Of a stretch of DNA of 12,323 nt, positions 1-9,400 are shown piece by piece (within the stretch, counting starts at the first letter, position 1; each line of letters begins with the position of its first letter). The translations under genes and the position numbers were made by a program. The notes under the pieces are model-generated. The model saw nothing but the letters and a program-made list of their open reading frames with translations. It did not search any database and was not told the DNA's origin. Origin of the DNA: an uncultured Planctomycetaceae bacterium (GTDB taxonomy: Bacteria; Planctomycetota; Planctomycetia; Pirellulales; UBA1268); the NCBI GenBank assembly GCA_937926325.1, contig CALAZQ010000390.1, positions 1-12,323 on the forward strand, read 5' to 3'.

Positions 1-51
1 CGACAGCAGCGTTGCAAAATCAGGGTAGCAGAATTGGTGCCGAACAGGTTT

Positions 52-79
52 GACAGGATGTCCGAGCTTTCCGTGAAGC
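52..79. repeat. 28-bp direct repeat, copy 1
   Basis: This 28-bp sequence, starting gacaggatgtcc and ending ccgtgaagc, recurs without mismatch at 187-214, so the two starts are 135 bp apart. The DNA between them is rich in short inverted repeats. I read the pair as the edges of one intergenic repeat unit rather than as coding DNA. A genome-wide search would tell whether it is an interspersed family. Confidence 0.85.
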
Positions 80-147
80 CAGCTCACCCACCACGTCACT
101 GCCAGCCGGCGGCAGGAAGCCGCCCATGAGCATCAGCGGAAGCTGGC
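78..147. repeat. Nested inverted repeats between the direct repeats
   Basis: The heptamer gccagct at 78-84 is the reverse complement of agctggc at 141-147. Inside lies a tight hairpin with stem ggcggc at 108-113, loop aggaa, and gccgcc at 119-124. The nesting would allow a folded structure in RNA or single-stranded DNA, as in REP-like intergenic elements. No T-run follows the hairpin on either strand, so it is not a classical terminator. Confidence 0.45.
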
Positions 148-183
148 GAACCTCGGCTTCGCCTGGTTCCGCCCCCAGGAAAG

Positions 184-200
184 TCGGACAGGATGTCCGA
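184..200 (-). terminator. Possible terminator hairpin after the decarboxylase gene
   Basis: A 6-bp perfect stem, tcggac (184-189) and gtccga (195-200), with a 5-base loop lies 14 bases past the stop of the minus-strand gene ending at 214. On the minus strand it is followed by ctttcc, only a weak pyrimidine tail. It partly overlaps the second direct-repeat copy. In the first copy the left arm is reduced to gac, so the hairpin is specific to this copy. Confidence 0.35.
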
Positions 201-214
201 GCTTTCCGTGAAGC
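187..214. repeat. 28-bp direct repeat, copy 2, abutting a gene end
   Basis: This is an exact copy of 52-79. Its last base, c214, is the complement of the third base of the TAG stop codon (214-216) of the minus-strand UDP-glucuronate decarboxylase gene. The repeat therefore begins exactly at the gene boundary, which suggests that a repeat unit was inserted at, or recombined into, the 3' end of that gene. Confidence 0.85.
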
Positions 215-1188
215 TAGTAATTCGGCGTCGGCGCCCGGAAGTCAGCCAGGTTGACTGAGCGGAACCAGTCGATTGTCTTGGCCAGGCCCTCGGCGAGGGG
301 AACCGTTGGCTCCCAGTGCAGGTGCTGTTTGGCCAGCGTGATGTCCGGCCGCCGTCGCTCCGGGTCGTCCACCGGCAAGGGCTTTTCAATCAGGTGTGAC
401 TTCGAGCCGGTCAGCTCAAGGGTCAACTCGGCCAGCTGCCTGATCGTGAACTCGCCCGGGTTGCCCAGATTGACCGGACCGATGAAGTCGTCTGATCCAT
501 CCATCATGGCGATGATGCCACTGACCAGGTCGTCGCGATAACAGAAGCTGCGGGTCTGGGAGCCGTCGCCGAAGATTGTGATCGGTTCACCCGCGAGGGC
601 CTGGCGGATGAAGTTCGAGACCACCCGGCCGTCATAGGGATGCATCCGTGGTCCATAGGTGTTGAAGATCCTTACGATCCGAATGGTGACGCCGTGGGCC
701 CGGTGATAATCCATGAATAGCGTCTCGGCGGCCCGCTTGCCCTCGTCGTAGCAGGCTCGCGGGCCGATCGGGTTGACGGCACCGCGGTAGCTCTCCGGCT
801 GCGGGTGGACCTCGGGATCACCATAGACCTCGCTGGTCGAGGCCTGCAGCACCTTGGCCCGGCACCGCTTGGCCATGCCCAGCATGTTGATCGCCCCGCT
901 CACCGAGGTCTTCATCGTCTTGATCGGATTGTATTGATAGTGCCCCGGGGCGGCAGGGCAGGCGAGGTTGTAGATCTCATCAACCTCGAGCCAGAGTGGA
1001 TGAATGATGTCGTGCCGCAGCAGTTCGAAGTTGCCGCAGCCAAGCAGGTGGGCGACGTTGGTCTTCTGGCTGGTGAAGAAGTTGTCGGCACAGATGACGT
1101 CATGGCCCTGCTCGACCAGCCGCTCACAGAGATGGCTGCCGAGAAAGCCGGCACCACCGGTGACGAGAATGCGTTTGAGGGAAGGCAT
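214..1188 (-). CDS. uxs: UDP-glucuronate decarboxylase (UDP-xylose synthase), SDR family
   Basis: The 324-aa product is a cytosolic NAD-dependent extended SDR that decarboxylates UDP-glucuronate to UDP-xylose for polysaccharide or glycan synthesis. Seen directly: the Rossmann motif GGAGFLG at residues 11-17, the STSE segment at 117-120, the catalytic YDEGK at 147-151 (Tyr147, Lys151), then IFNTYGPRM and a late PERRRPDI arginine cluster typical of UXS and related UDP-sugar decarboxylases. Length matches the bacterial family. I chose the ATG at 1188 because it starts four residues before the first beta strand and has GGAG (1199-1202) ten bases upstream. An in-frame ATG at 1248 would add 20 low-complexity residues. 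It lies 73 bp downstream of the haem dehydrogenase gene on the same strand, and cotranscription is possible. Its role looks unrelated to the oxidation genes. A related dTDP- or GDP-sugar epimerase is the less likely alternative. Confidence 0.92.
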   Translation of the reverse strand: MPSLKRILVTGGAGFLGSHLCERLVEQGHDVICADNFFTSQKTNVAHLLGCGNFELLRHDIIHPLWLEVDEIYNLACPAAPGHYQYNPIKTMKTSVSGAINMLGMAKRCRAKVLQASTSEVYGDPEVHPQPESYRGAVNPIGPRACYDEGKRAAETLFMDYHRAHGVTIRIVRIFNTYGPRMHPYDGRVVSNFIRQALAGEPITIFGDGSQTRSFCYRDDLVSGIIAMMDGSDDFIGPVNLGNPGEFTIRQLAELTLELTGSKSHLIEKPLPVDDPERRRPDITLAKQHLHWEPTVPLAEGLAKTIDWFRSVNLADFRAPTPNY

Positions 1189-1196
1189 CGGTTGCA

Positions 1197-1216
1197 GGCT
1201 CCGAGTGGGGGGAGCC
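1197..1216 (-). promoter_or_regulatory. Hairpin overlapping the decarboxylase ribosome-binding site
   Basis: The stem is ggctcc (1197-1202) paired with ggagcc (1211-1216), with an 8-base loop, in the 73-bp spacer between the haem dehydrogenase stop and the decarboxylase start. On the minus strand its promoter-distal arm contains the GGAG ribosome-binding site, so folding would hide it. There is no T-run, so a terminator role is unlikely. Confidence 0.3.
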
Positions 1217-1261
1217 CGTTTTCTGCCAGATGCGGCGAAGGGCTGCAAGGGCCATAGACGG

Positions 1262-4200
1262 TTACAGTCCTTCCCGCCCCAAGCCGAACAGATAGCTGGC
1301 GAGATCGGCCAGCTCTTGCCGAGAGAGCTGATCGACCAGCCCGACCGGCATCAGCGAGGTTCCAGCCGATTCTTCGTCGATGTCAGCGGTCCGGATGGTC
1401 AACTGCTTGTCATCGGCGGTGCGAAGGACGAGCTCTGTGTCAGTCCGAGAGACCGGAATGCCGGTTACCACCTGGCCATCAGCGGTCAGCACCACCAGGG
1501 TGTTGTAGCCCTCCTTGACGTTCCTGGCCGGTTCCAGCAGCGAGTTGACGATGTAGTCGGGCTGGCTGGCCACGCCGATCGTTGACAGGTTCGGGCCGAC
1601 CTTTCCCCCCTCGCGGCCGATCCGGTGGCATTTCACACACTGCAGTTTCTCGCGGCGATAGATTTCCTGGCCCCGTGTGGCGTTGCCTGACGCCTGCACG
1701 AAGGCCAGGAACTTGGTCATCTCGGTAGCGGAGAACCCGCGGCGGGCCAGCGGCTGGTCAGGACGGCCTTCGAGCCGTTTGAGTGCTGCTACCAGGGCCG
1801 GTTCTGCTCGGCCCGATCCAGCAAGCTGTTGCAGCCCGGTGGTGGCCACGCTTGTCGGGAGCGGCTGCTCAGCCGCCTCAAGGGCTGCGGCCAGCACTGC
1901 CGGGCTGCCCTGGCGGGACAGGAAGGCCTGGAAAATGGCAGCCTGCTCGGCCTCGGCCACTGGGCTGGCCAGTAGCGACACCGCGGCGGCAGCAGCAGCC
2001 TCCGGCTGCTGGTTCAGCATGGCGGCCATCGCGGCAATCCGCAGGGCCATCGGTGTGGCTCTGTCTCCAGCAAGCTGACCGAGCGGTGCGACCGCCGCAG
2101 CCGCCTCTGTAAACCGGCCGAGGTTCTCGATTGCCGTCCGGCGGAGAGCGGTCGGCTGCTTTGTGTCGGTCGCCAGTCGGGCCAATGGTTCGATGGCCGT
2201 CACCAGCTGCCAGCGACCGGCCGCTGCGGCCGCGGCTTTGGCAACAGCGGCATCGGGCGAGCCGATCAGCTGCTCAAGTCCTGCCAGTGGACCAGCAGGC
2301 CGTACCCGGCGACGGGTCTGGGATTCAAGTAGAAACTCAAGCAGCGTGGCTGCCCGAGCTGGAGCGGTTGTCGGCTGAACCGCTGCCTCAAAGACCAGCT
2401 GGAGTTCCGCCGGCCCTCCGAATCGAGCGATGCAATCGAGGGCTGCTTGCCGGTCATCGTTCGAGAGGCTGCCGGTTTGCAGCAGCCGCACAACAGTGGG
2501 AATGGCTTCGGCGGCCCCGGTTGCCTCGATGGCAAACAGCAGCCGCCGGGGATGGGCGATGATCGGCGAGTCACCCGCAACCACGGCCGGCAGCCAGTCG
2601 GCCCGCAGTTCCCGGCTGGCCAGCCAGGCGGCATAGTCGAGGGCGTCGTCACGGGGCCGATCGACTGCCTGGAGCACCAACTCGGCAGCCCGGGGGCCGC
2701 CAATGGTTGCCAAGGCTCGCACCCCTTCCAGCCGGACCAGCATCGATTCGTCGTCCACGGTGGCAGCGAGCAGCCCCACCGGATCATCCAGCCGGTCGGC
2801 CCAGTCCACCGCGATGCGGGCCGCCGCGGCCCGGGCCCGCGGGTCGGTGGAACCGAGCACCTCGGCAAGGAGGGGCTGGTTGATCTCGCTGGCACTGCCC
2901 CGGTCAATCGCCTGGAACAGCCGCAGTCCCTCCAGCCGCAGCCGCTCAAAGCTGGCGGCCGCCGGGTCGAGCTCGGCCAGCCATGCGGTCACCGCCTGGC
3001 GGATGGAAACGGGGTTGTGGGTCCAGAGCACGCGGCGGGCCATGTCGCGGCCATAGGCCGACTGAGTGGCCAGATCATCGAGCAGTTCAGGGATCGATCG
3101 CCCGCTGAAATCGACCCGGGGCGCGAGCGGTCGGCCCTTGGCGGTCACCCGCCAGATTCGGCCATGCTCGCGATCGCGGCGGGGGTCGCGAAAGTCGACC
3201 TCGCCATGCTGGATGATCGGGTTGTACCAGTCGGCGATATAGATCGCCCCATCCGGGCCCAGCTTGATGTCGATGGGACGGAACGTGACCCGCTTGGAGC
3301 GGATCAGATCGGGAAGCTGTTCACTGCTGAAGCCCGAACCCTGCTCGGTCAGCCGGAAGCGACAGACCCGGTTGGCCCGAAAGTCGTTGGTGATCAGGGT
3401 GCCGTGGGCATCGTCGGGAAGATGGGGCCCGTCCACGATTTCCAGGCCACAGTATTTCGGGCTGCCCGGGTTCATGCCGTGGAGGATGCGAGAGGTGCCG
3501 ACGGCCGCCTGATAGGCGGCGCCGGGAAAGCCATAGTAGATGCCCTCGCCTCCGGCCCCATCGGTGACCAGTGAGCGGTGCCACTGGTCAAAGGCATGGC
3601 CCCAGGTGTTGACCCAGCCGCGGGCGTAGACATCAAGCGCCAGGGAACGGGGCAGGAACCGCCAGATGCCGCCGCCATTGAGCCGCTTCACGCCTGCCGG
3701 TGTTTCTACATGGCTGTGGATGTAGATCGACTGATTGAAGAACAGCCGGGCGTCGGGGCCCCAGCGGAAGGTGTGGATGATGTGGTGGGTGTCTTCAGCA
3801 CCAAAGCCCGACAACACTACCCGCCGCTGGTCAGCCTTGCCATCACCGTCCTGATCGGCCAGGTGGAGCAGTTCGGTGCTGTTGGCAACATAACAGCCAC
3901 CATCCCCCGGCAGCACAGCGGTGGGCATTAGCAGCCCATCGGCAAAGACGGTGTGGGTATCTGCTCGGCCGTCGCCGTCCCGGTCCTCCAGGATGGTCAC
4001 GGTGTCATTGGCCACCTCACCCGGCTGGATCTGCGGATAGACGCTTGAAGATGACACCCAGAGCCGTCCCTGGGGGTCGAAGTTCATCTGCAGCGGCTTG
4101 CGAATCAGGGGATCGGCCGCAAAGAGATTTACCTCGTACCCCTCGGCCACCAGCATGGCGGCCAGTTCGGCGGTGGGATCAGGCGCGGGGATATCGGTGA

Positions 4201-4285
4201 GGCTTCGCTGGGCCACCACAGGCCGCGGCGCTGCGACCAGGATGATGAAAAAGCCGGTCAGCAGCAGCCGTGAGGAAATGGTCAT
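1262..4285 (-). CDS. Exported PVC-type haem dehydrogenase: propeller, HEAT repeats, C-terminal cytochrome c
   Basis: The 1007-aa product begins with a Sec signal peptide (hydrophobic residues 7-20, probable cleavage after PVVAQ, residue 26). Residues about 35-390 form the planctomycete 'membrane-bound dehydrogenase' beta-propeller. It has two Asp-rich calcium-type loops, DRDGDGRAD (101-109) and DQDGDGKAD (144-152), and the hallmark [12 protein letters not shown]...ADWYNP near 335-356. Residues about 400-860 are Ala/Leu-rich helical repeats of HEAT type, probably a binding scaffold. The C-terminus is the PVC haem-binding domain, with CVKCH at 883-887, GGKVGPNL just after, and SLMP with Met979 as the likely distal ligand. 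Members are thought to oxidise sugars or alcohols in the periplasm, but substrates are largely unproven. Its ATG overlaps the upstream hydrolase stop by ATGA, so translation is probably coupled. The architecture is certain; the substrate is unknown. Confidence 0.9.
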   Translation of the reverse strand: MTISSRLLLTGFFIILVAAPRPVVAQRSLTDIPAPDPTAELAAMLVAEGYEVNLFAADPLIRKPLQMNFDPQGRLWVSSSSVYPQIQPGEVANDTVTILEDRDGDGRADTHTVFADGLLMPTAVLPGDGGCYVANSTELLHLADQDGDGKADQRRVVLSGFGAEDTHHIIHTFRWGPDARLFFNQSIYIHSHVETPAGVKRLNGGGIWRFLPRSLALDVYARGWVNTWGHAFDQWHRSLVTDGAGGEGIYYGFPGAAYQAAVGTSRILHGMNPGSPKYCGLEIVDGPHLPDDAHGTLITNDFRANRVCRFRLTEQGSGFSSEQLPDLIRSKRVTFRPIDIKLGPDGAIYIADWYNPIIQHGEVDFRDPRRDREHGRIWRVTAKGRPLAPRVDFSGRSIPELLDDLATQSAYGRDMARRVLWTHNPVSIRQAVTAWLAELDPAAASFERLRLEGLRLFQAIDRGSASEINQPLLAEVLGSTDPRARAAAARIAVDWADRLDDPVGLLAATVDDESMLVRLEGVRALATIGGPRAAELVLQAVDRPRDDALDYAAWLASRELRADWLPAVVAGDSPIIAHPRRLLFAIEATGAAEAIPTVVRLLQTGSLSNDDRQAALDCIARFGGPAELQLVFEAAVQPTTAPARAATLLEFLLESQTRRRVRPAGPLAGLEQLIGSPDAAVAKAAAAAAGRWQLVTAIEPLARLATDTKQPTALRRTAIENLGRFTEAAAAVAPLGQLAGDRATPMALRIAAMAAMLNQQPEAAAAAAVSLLASPVAEAEQAAIFQAFLSRQGSPAVLAAALEAAEQPLPTSVATTGLQQLAGSGRAEPALVAALKRLEGRPDQPLARRGFSATEMTKFLAFVQASGNATRGQEIYRREKLQCVKCHRIGREGGKVGPNLSTIGVASQPDYIVNSLLEPARNVKEGYNTLVVLTADGQVVTGIPVSRTDTELVLRTADDKQLTIRTADIDEESAGTSLMPVGLVDQLSRQELADLASYLFGLGREGL
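4282..4285 (-). promoter_or_regulatory. ATGA start/stop overlap (translational coupling)
   Basis: On the minus strand the four bases read ATGA: the ATG of the haem dehydrogenase and the TGA of the SGNH protein share two bases. Such overlaps usually mark reinitiation by the same ribosome and near-equal expression of partners. The dehydrogenase retains its own signal peptide directly after the start, so this is a genuine gene boundary rather than a frameshift. Confidence 0.85.
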
Positions 4286-5265
4286 GGCAAGTCTCCTGTC
4301 GCAGGACGGGCATCGCGAGCGGCCCGGACGGCCGCCTCGGCTTCGGCCACCAGCGGATCGAAGCGAGGAATCTCGGCGGCGTTGTTGCCCTGCTCGTGTT
4401 TGCGGAACAGGAACAGATAGGTTTCGTTGGCGGGCCGCCAGCGGTGGAAGAAGAGTTGATTCTTGGCGTTGATGCGTTCACGAACCGGGGCTGAGTGATC
4501 GGCCCAGTCAGCTGGCAGCTGCCGGCCGGCTGCGGCCACGAACAGCCGGGCTGCCGTCCGGTAGCCATCGGGCGACAGGTGCAAGCCATCGGTGGTGAAT
4601 GGTGTGGTGGCGGGCGTTTGCGGCCACTCGGCAAACAGATCGACCAGCCCCACCTGCCGGGCTGCGGCCGTTTCACGAATGACGGTGGCGTAGCGGGCGA
4701 GCACAGCATTGCGGGCATCGGCGTCGGGGCAGGTTGGCTGTCGCTCGAAGGGGCTGGGCGTGACCAGCACCAGCCGTGGTGACTCACCGGTCGTTCCAGC
4801 TTTTTGCTGGCAGAGGTCGGCGCAGAGTTTGTCGAGCTGCTTGCTGAAGGCATCCAGCTGCCGGTCTCCCGCGAACGACTCATTCCGCCCGTAGGCCACG
4901 AAGATGACGTCAGGGGCCAGCTCCTCGACCAGCTTCAGCATGCGGGCATAGCCTTTCGCGGGGGGATCAAAGACGCCCCGGCTGTCAGCCCAGACGGTGT
5001 CGCCCCCCCAGCCGAGATTGCGGAATTCAAGGTTGGCCTCGGGGAAAGCGGTCACGAGGGCGGTTTCGAGGAACCCGAGCTGCCCATCCCGCTCAAACAG
5101 CGTGTCACCCAGCAGCACAATCCGCTCGCCGTCTTGCAGCTGCCAGCTGGGGGCGGCACCGCCGGTCGGTTCTGCAGCGTTCAGGCCCAAGCTGGCAAGA
5201 AAGGCCCCAACGAGGGCGGTGAAAGAAACCTTCCAGCTGGGCGACTGAGTTGCATCCATAGCCAT
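4282..5265 (-). CDS. Exported SGNH/GDSL-hydrolase-fold protein with Thr in the nucleophile position
   Basis: The 327-aa product has a short N-terminal hydrophobic segment (about 14-30, ending LNAA), suggesting export. SGNH blocks are visible in order: block I LLGDT at 51-55, block II NLGWGGDT with Gly85, block III YGRNES with Asn128, and block V DGLHLSPDGY with Asp226 and His229. The usual serine of GDS is Thr55, while the Asp/His pair, block II Gly and block III Asn are kept. Family knowledge: in many planctomycetes such a domain, often with GNT or GDT in block I, is fused to the N-terminus of a haem dehydrogenase. Here it is a separate gene overlapping the dehydrogenase by 4 bp. It may deacylate or bind a carbohydrate, and activity is uncertain. 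Start choice: ATG at 5265 or at 5259; neither has a clear Shine-Dalgarno. Confidence 0.85.
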   Translation of the reverse strand: MAMDATQSPSWKVSFTALVGAFLASLGLNAAEPTGGAAPSWQLQDGERIVLLGDTLFERDGQLGFLETALVTAFPEANLEFRNLGWGGDTVWADSRGVFDPPAKGYARMLKLVEELAPDVIFVAYGRNESFAGDRQLDAFSKQLDKLCADLCQQKAGTTGESPRLVLVTPSPFERQPTCPDADARNAVLARYATVIRETAAARQVGLVDLFAEWPQTPATTPFTTDGLHLSPDGYRTAARLFVAAAGRQLPADWADHSAPVRERINAKNQLFFHRWRPANETYLFLFRKHEQGNNAAEIPRFDPLVAEAEAAVRAARDARPATGDLP

Positions 5266-5445
5266 GCTCGCGGAGAGAGTGCCTGCGTGTTACTGTACCG
5301 GTCGGGCGAGACTTCGCACCGGGAATCAAAACCTCGGTAGCAAAGAGAAAAGGGGCTCCCCGCCAAAATCTTACGGCCAGGGCCCTTTCGTCGGATCAGC
5401 AGCACAACAACCACATCATCCACGTAGGAAGAAACGAGGACCTCC
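5266..5445. promoter_or_regulatory. Divergent intergenic control region
   Basis: This 180-bp spacer lies between the two outward-facing gene arms and must carry both promoters, if each arm has its own. I see no convincing -35/-10 pair on either strand. Short palindromes are present, such as agggccct at 5379-5386 and ggggctcccc just upstream, and gagga at 5436-5440 serves as ribosome-binding site five bases before the ATG at 5446. A regulator acting on both arms would bind here. Confidence 0.55.
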
Positions 5446-6378
5446 ATGAGCCAACCATCGATCACCGGGCTGAATCGGCGCGATCTGTTCACCGCTGCTG
5501 CCGGCGCGGCCGTACTGACCGCCGCAGGTCGGGCGGCGGCCGCCCCGGCGGTGACCAAGGGGCATATCAAGCAGTCGATTGTCACCTGGTGCTTCGGCAT
5601 GATGGGCGAGAAGTGGAGTATTGAAAAGCAGTGCCAGGTGGCCAACGAACTCGGCTGCCTGTCGATTGAGCTGACCGAGCCGAAGGACTGGCCGCTGCTC
5701 AAAAAGCATGGCCTCACCTGCGCGATTGCACCCAACGGCATGCCAGGGGCGCCGTTTGTCAAGGGCTTCAACAACCTGAAGTATCACGAGGAAGTGATTG
5801 CCCGGACGACCGAGATGATCGATGCCTGTGCTGAAGCAGGCATGCCGGCGGTGATCGCCTTCACCGGATTCAAATGGCGGGACGCTGAAGACCCGGCCAG
5901 CGGGGCGATGCCTGACGACGAGGCCTTCGACAACTGTGTGACGGGCCTGAAGAAGATTGCCGGCCATGCCGAGAAGCAGGGCGTGACGATCTGCCTGGAG
6001 CATCTCAATACCCGTGACGATTCACACCCGATGAAGGGCCACCCGGGCTATCAGGGCGACGATGTCGATGCCGTGGCGGCGATGCTGCGGCGGGTCGGCT
6101 CCGAACGGGTCAAGCTGCTGTTCGACATCTATCACGTGCAGATCATGAACGGTGACGTGATCCGGCGGCTGGAGGAGTGCAAGGACATCATCGGCCACAT
6201 CCACACCGCCGGGAATCCCGGCCGGAATGAGCTCGACGACACGCAGGAGATCAACTACCCGCCGATCATGCGGAAGCTGCTCGAGATTGGCTACGACGGT
6301 TACGTCGGCCAGGAGTTCATCCCCACCCGCGACCCTCTCGCCGGCCTCCGCGAGGCGGTCGCTCTCTGCGACGTCTGA
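5446..6378 (+). CDS. Tat-exported TIM-barrel isomerase, hydroxypyruvate isomerase (Hyi) family
   Basis: The 310-aa product carries a twin-arginine signal, LNRRDLF at 9-15, followed by an Ala-rich hydrophobic stretch and likely cleavage near residue 34. It should therefore fold, possibly with metal bound, before export. The mature part is an AP-endonuclease-2/xylose-isomerase-like TIM barrel closest in feel to hydroxypyruvate isomerase. Motifs are CLEHLN with Glu185, LFDIYH with Asp227 and His230, HIHTAG with His253, PGRNE, EINYPP, and GQEF with Glu290. The two glutamates and the Asp/His set fit the usual divalent-metal site and proton-transfer residues. Hyi itself interconverts hydroxypyruvate and tartronate semialdehyde in the cytosol. 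The Tat signal argues for a periplasmic keto-sugar substrate instead. It is first in the plus-strand arm, 114 bp before the copper/haem protein. The fold is near certain; the substrate is not. Confidence 0.88.
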   Translation: MSQPSITGLNRRDLFTAAAGAAVLTAAGRAAAAPAVTKGHIKQSIVTWCFGMMGEKWSIEKQCQVANELGCLSIELTEPKDWPLLKKHGLTCAIAPNGMPGAPFVKGFNNLKYHEEVIARTTEMIDACAEAGMPAVIAFTGFKWRDAEDPASGAMPDDEAFDNCVTGLKKIAGHAEKQGVTICLEHLNTRDDSHPMKGHPGYQGDDVDAVAAMLRRVGSERVKLLFDIYHVQIMNGDVIRRLEECKDIIGHIHTAGNPGRNELDDTQEINYPPIMRKLLEIGYDGYVGQEFIPTRDPLAGLREAVALCDV

Positions 6379-6492
6379 CCCGCCGCTTCCTCTGCGATAG
6401 CTATTCGACCAGGGGCCTGCCCGTTACTCTGATTCCATTCGTTGCCGCAGTCCGGCAAGCCGGCGGTGGTGATGAAGGGTACGATTCCCATC

Positions 6493-9400
6493 ATGCGTTG
6501 CAGGTCTTCTCATCCCATGCATGTCGTTCCGGCTGCGGCCGCTGCAGCTGCCCTGACAATGGCGCTCGCCGTTGGGCTGTGCGGTACGGCTGCGGGCCAA
6601 TCGGCTCCAGCAGCCTGGAGCCCGGAATTCGTCCAGCAGGTTCTTGCCGATGCCCGGGATCAGGGCGACGCCCGCCGTGGGGCCGGCGTGTTCAGTGCCG
6701 CGACGACGGGCTGCACGTCGTGCCACAAAGTGGCAGGTGAAGGGGGGGCTGTCGGCCCGGAACTCACGACGGTGGCGCGGTGCCTGTCGCCAGAGGAAAT
6801 TGTGGAGTCGCTTTATTGGCCGTCCCGCTCGATGAAACCCGAGTACCGGTCGTATGTCTTCACGCTGGCCAACGGCCGAATGGTGCAGGGAATCATCAAC
6901 CGGGAAACTGCCGATCATCTTGTCGTGGTGGAGGCGACGGGCAAGCGGCATACCCTCACGCCGGCCGAGATCGACGAGCGGACGGAGGCGGGCTCGCTGA
7001 TGCCGGCCAACGTCTTCACTTCGCTGCCCGCCCCTCAGCGTCGTGACCTCGTGCGGTATCTGTTGGAACTCGGTCGCACCCCTGGCCTCGAAACGCTCTC
7101 GCACCACGCCGGCCCCTTCGCTGTGCCCCGTGAGCCGCTTGAGCCTGACGCCTGGCCCAACCGCGATCTCTGGGTCAATAAACACCGCATCTATGACCCC
7201 TACAGAAAGCAGGCAATCGCCTTCCGTGGCCGCGACCCGATGCCACTGCTGCTGCCGGCCTGGCCGGGGCTTGATGGCGGCACGCATGGCCACTGGGGCA
7301 GCATCCCCTGGTCAACCTGGGACGATGAGCGGCGGAACAAGGGCGATCAGGGTTCCGTGCAGTGCTGGCCGCTTGACCTTGGCGGTCGGACGGTGCCGCG
7401 GGCGGTGAACCTGCGGCTTGGCGACGCCGGTGAACTGGCGGCCTGCTTCAACCCCGATACGCTCCAGTTCGAGGCTGTCTGGACGGGCGGCTTCCTCACG
7501 TTTGGAAAACACCGGTACGGGTTTCTGGCCCCCGCAAAACCGGCGGGAACCCTCGGCTCGGCCCCTGCGGCCGTGGTCCTGCCACCGGGCCCGCGGACCT
7601 ATCACGGCTTCTACCGTCACGGCAAGCGAGTGGTGTTTTCCTACTCAATCGGCGACGTGACCTATCTCGATGCGCCGTGGTTAGAGGATGGCCAGCTTGT
7701 CCGTGAAATTGCACCAGCCGAACGTCATTCGCTCGCGGGCCTCCTGTCCGGTGGCCCGCCCCAGTGGCCGCAGCTGCTGACAACATCCGGTACGCTCGGG
7801 AGCGGCGAGCCCTATGCTGTCGATACGATCGCCCCGCCGTTTGAGAACCCCTGGGGCTCGCTGATGTTCTTCGGCGGGCATGGCTTCTTCTCCAATGGCG
7901 ATGCGGCAATCTGCACAATCCAAGGCGATATCTGGCGGGTCTCCGGTCTCGATGCCGAGTTGAGCCGTGTCCGCTGGCGACGGCTGGCAGCAGGACTCAA
8001 CCAGGCCCTCGGCCTCGTCGTGCATGATGACGTTGTTTATGTGCTCGGTGGCGACCAGCTGACTCGGCTTGAAGACACCAATGGCGACGGTGAGGCCGAC
8101 TTCTATGCCTGCGTGACGAATCGCTTCGAGCCTTCTGGCGGACACAACTTCAAGTGTGGCCTGGAACGCGATGCGGCCGGCAACTTCTTCACGGCCTCGC
8201 ACCAGGGGCTGCTGCGGATCAGCCCCGACGGCGAGACGGTCGACGTGCTGGCGGTCGGCTTTCGCAATCCTGATGGCCTCGGCCTGCTTCCCGACGGCAC
8301 GCTCACCGTGCCCGTCTCTGAGGGCGACCGCACGCCGGCGTCAGCGATCTGCGAGGTGCGGCAGCAGCCGGGCCAGCCTCCGGCGAACCCCCGACCAAAC
8401 TTTCGAGGGACGCCGCCAGCCTTACCACTGGTCTCCATCCCCCGTGGGCTCGATCATTCAAGCGGCGGCCAGACCTTTATTTCGAGTGACCGCTGGGGGC
8501 CGCTGGCCGGTCAGCTGGTGCATTTTTCGTTCGGGGCCTGCACGCACTTTCTTGTCCTTCGCGACGAGGTAGCCGGGCAGCCGCAGGGGGCCATCGTGCC
8601 GCTGGTGGGAGATTTTCGGTCGGGCGTCCACCGCGGCCGGTTCAGTCCTGCCGACGGCCAACTCTACGTCAGCGGCATGAATGGCTGGCATGTCTACGGC
8701 GTGGACGACGGCTGCTTTCAGCGGGTGCGGTACACCGGCGGCACCGTGCAGCAGCCGATCGGCATTCGGGCTCATCGGAATGGGGTGCGGCTGCAGTTTT
8801 CGGCACCGCTTGACCGCCACATCGCGGGCGTTGCGGCCAACCACTTCGCCCAGTGTTGGAACTATCGCTACGGTGACTCCTATGGATCACCGGAATTCTC
8901 ACCGAGTCACTACGGTACGGTGGGGCACGACCCGCTCGTGATCCGCTCGGCCACGGTGCTTGCCGACCGCCGGAGCCTGTTCCTCGAAATCCCCGACCTC
9001 CAGCCGGTGAACCAGCTGCACCTGCACGTCGCCGTCGGGGGGGCCGCGACCCGTGATGTCTTCGCCACGATTCACGCCCTTGATGAGCCGTTTCGTGAGA
9101 TCCCGAACTATCAGGAGGTCACCCGGCCCGTGGCGGCTCACCCCATTCTCCGCGACATTGCGATGATGAAGGCCGCCGTCAAGAACCCCTGGCTCAACAA
9201 GGTCGAGGGTGCCCGCCCCCTGACGATCGCAGCTGCCTCAAACCTCGCCTACAAGACGCCGGAACTGCGGGCGAAGGCTGGCGAAACGCTTGCCCTCACC
9301 TTCGTGAACCCCGATGTCGTGCCCCACAACTGGGTGCTGGTGAAGCCCGGTACGCTAGCCGCGGTCGGCACCCTTGCCGATGGGCTGATCACCGACCCGG

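Noticed and set aside
25..127. Short minus-strand ORF beginning MGGFLPPAG within the repeat unit
   Set aside because: It is made of the hairpin and direct-repeat sequence, has no ribosome-binding site, and is better explained as non-coding repeat DNA.
52..214. CRISPR-like array
   Set aside because: Only two copies of the 28-mer exist, separated by 107 bp, far longer than a spacer, and no cas gene is nearby.
2447..3574. 375-codon open frame on the plus strand opposite the haem dehydrogenase
   Set aside because: It lies entirely antisense to a protein with clear family motifs. Its product is Gly/Pro/Arg-rich, has no recognisable domain, and is the kind of shadow frame GC-rich DNA creates.
6424..7293. 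289-codon minus-strand frame opposite the fusion protein start
   Set aside because: It is antisense to the signal peptide and cytochrome c module, which are certain. Its composition is Arg/His/Gly-rich without motifs.
7681..8202. 173-codon minus-strand frame
   Set aside because: It is antisense to the propeller of the copper/haem protein and shows no domain or ribosome-binding site; a shadow frame.
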